Source of the DNA: Chitinophagaceae bacterium
Lineage (GTDB): Bacteria; Bacteroidota; Bacteroidia; Chitinophagales; Chitinophagaceae
Assembly (NCBI GenBank): GCA_025351145.1
Contig: JANXWM010000379.1
Location: forward strand, 1-14,721
Direction: 5' to 3'
DNA length: 14,721 nt
Every line of letters starts with the position of its first letter. Within the stretch, counting starts at the first letter, position 1. The notes under the pieces are model-generated. The model did no database searches. It saw only the letters and a list, made by a program, of their open reading frames with translations, and was not told the origin of the DNA. This document shows positions 14,358 through 14,721 of the stretch, one piece after another. A program made the translations under genes and the position numbers.

Positions 14358-14721
14358 TTAACAACGCGGAGGTTGAAAAATAGTCTTGCATTTGTAAATG
14401 GATGGCACAGCATCGTTGCAGGTAATAAAAATATTATTGGCTGGCTGTACCGGAATCAATTTTACAACGGCAATAGCGGGAACAATAAGAGTAACAGTGT
14501 TGCTGAATTCTACCTGTGCGGTTTTAAAAGGCAGTTGCATGTCTTCCTGAAAATCTGCATCAATAACAAGTGTTCCGTTGTAATGGATCAATAAAAAATC
14601 TGCTATAGACAGTTCCGGGTTTGCCTGCCTGTGTAGCCTGTAATGTTCTGCAAATTTTGGCAGCTTGAGCAACTGGTATGCATCAGTAGATCCAAATGTG
14701 TAAAGGAACAAAAAAAATATG
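14358..14721 (-). CDS. Conserved-looking small hypothetical protein, partial at its N-terminus
   Basis: The frame is open from the right edge to a TAA at 14358-14360. A TTG at 14711 is the only start-like codon near the edge, and the frame continues hydrophobic beyond it (IFFLFLYTFGS), so the true start, probably with a signal peptide or membrane segment, lies outside the window. The visible 120 or so residues read ...FGSTDAYQLLKLPKFAEHY, ELSIADFLLIHYNG, DFQEDMQLPFK, then a hydrophobic stretch (about residues 70-88) and a Cys-containing end (ITCNDAVPS...FQPPRC). The HY...FL-x-x-HY...D-x-x-LPFK layout reminds me of small hypothetical proteins common in Bacteroidota that may bind metal, but I cannot name the family. 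The function is unknown. Confidence 0.7.
   Translation of the reverse strand, partial: IFFLFLYTFGSTDAYQLLKLPKFAEHYRLHRQANPELSIADFLLIHYNGTLVIDADFQEDMQLPFKTAQVEFSNTVTLIVPAIAVVKLIPVQPANNIFITCNDAVPSIYKCKTIFQPPRC

Overview
The window looks like chromosomal DNA of a Bacteroidota bacterium, most likely of the Chitinophagaceae type. The reasons are a SusC/SusD pair with a DUF1735-type lipoprotein, two secreted proteins with C-terminal type IX secretion (T9SS) sorting domains, LytS-type histidine kinases with a LytTR response regulator, A/T-rich gene starts without clear Shine-Dalgarno sequences, and moderate AT richness. No rRNA, tRNA, CRISPR array, transposase or integrase gene was found.

Layout. 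1-914 (minus): a secreted beta-propeller protein with Asp-box repeats, cut by the left edge. 1292-2389 (minus): a LytS-like membrane kinase homologue that lacks the phospho-acceptor His and other catalytic residues, with a terminator at about 1019-1049. 2950-8948 (plus): a SusC-like TonB-dependent transporter, a SusD-like lipoprotein broken by a one-base frameshift at 7670-7673, and a DUF1735-type lipoprotein, closed by a strong terminator at 8971-9013. 9502-11293 (plus): an intact LytS-type kinase and a LytTR response regulator, one base apart. 11538-12200 (plus): an unrecognised lipoprotein. 12348-14102 (minus): two secreted T9SS-sorted proteins. 14358-14721 (minus): the end of an unrecognised small protein cut by the right edge.

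How the genes work together. The SusC/SusD/DUF1735 set would form an outer-membrane uptake complex for a glycan or similar oligomer. No degradative enzyme lies beside it, so the substrate cannot be named. The kinase/LytTR pair may regulate nearby genes. The kinase-like protein divergent from susC may be a non-catalytic sensor, because it has no regulator of its own here.

The most unusual signal is a family of nine dispersed intergenic elements. Each has a 20-bp core close to GTACAAGAGTGCGACGCAAG. In seven of the nine, an AGCT-like box lies 15-16 nt before the core, and a GCCsGG-like box (s = G or C) is recognisable, sometimes weakly, 22-23 nt after it in all nine. The elements occur in five intergenic areas, never in genes, mostly as inverted pairs: upstream of susC, between susC and susD, before the kinase/LytTR pair, on both sides of the 11538 lipoprotein gene, and singly near 14.2 kb. 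They resemble REP/REPIN or MITE-like sequences, but I do not recognise this family, and no transposase for it is in the window.
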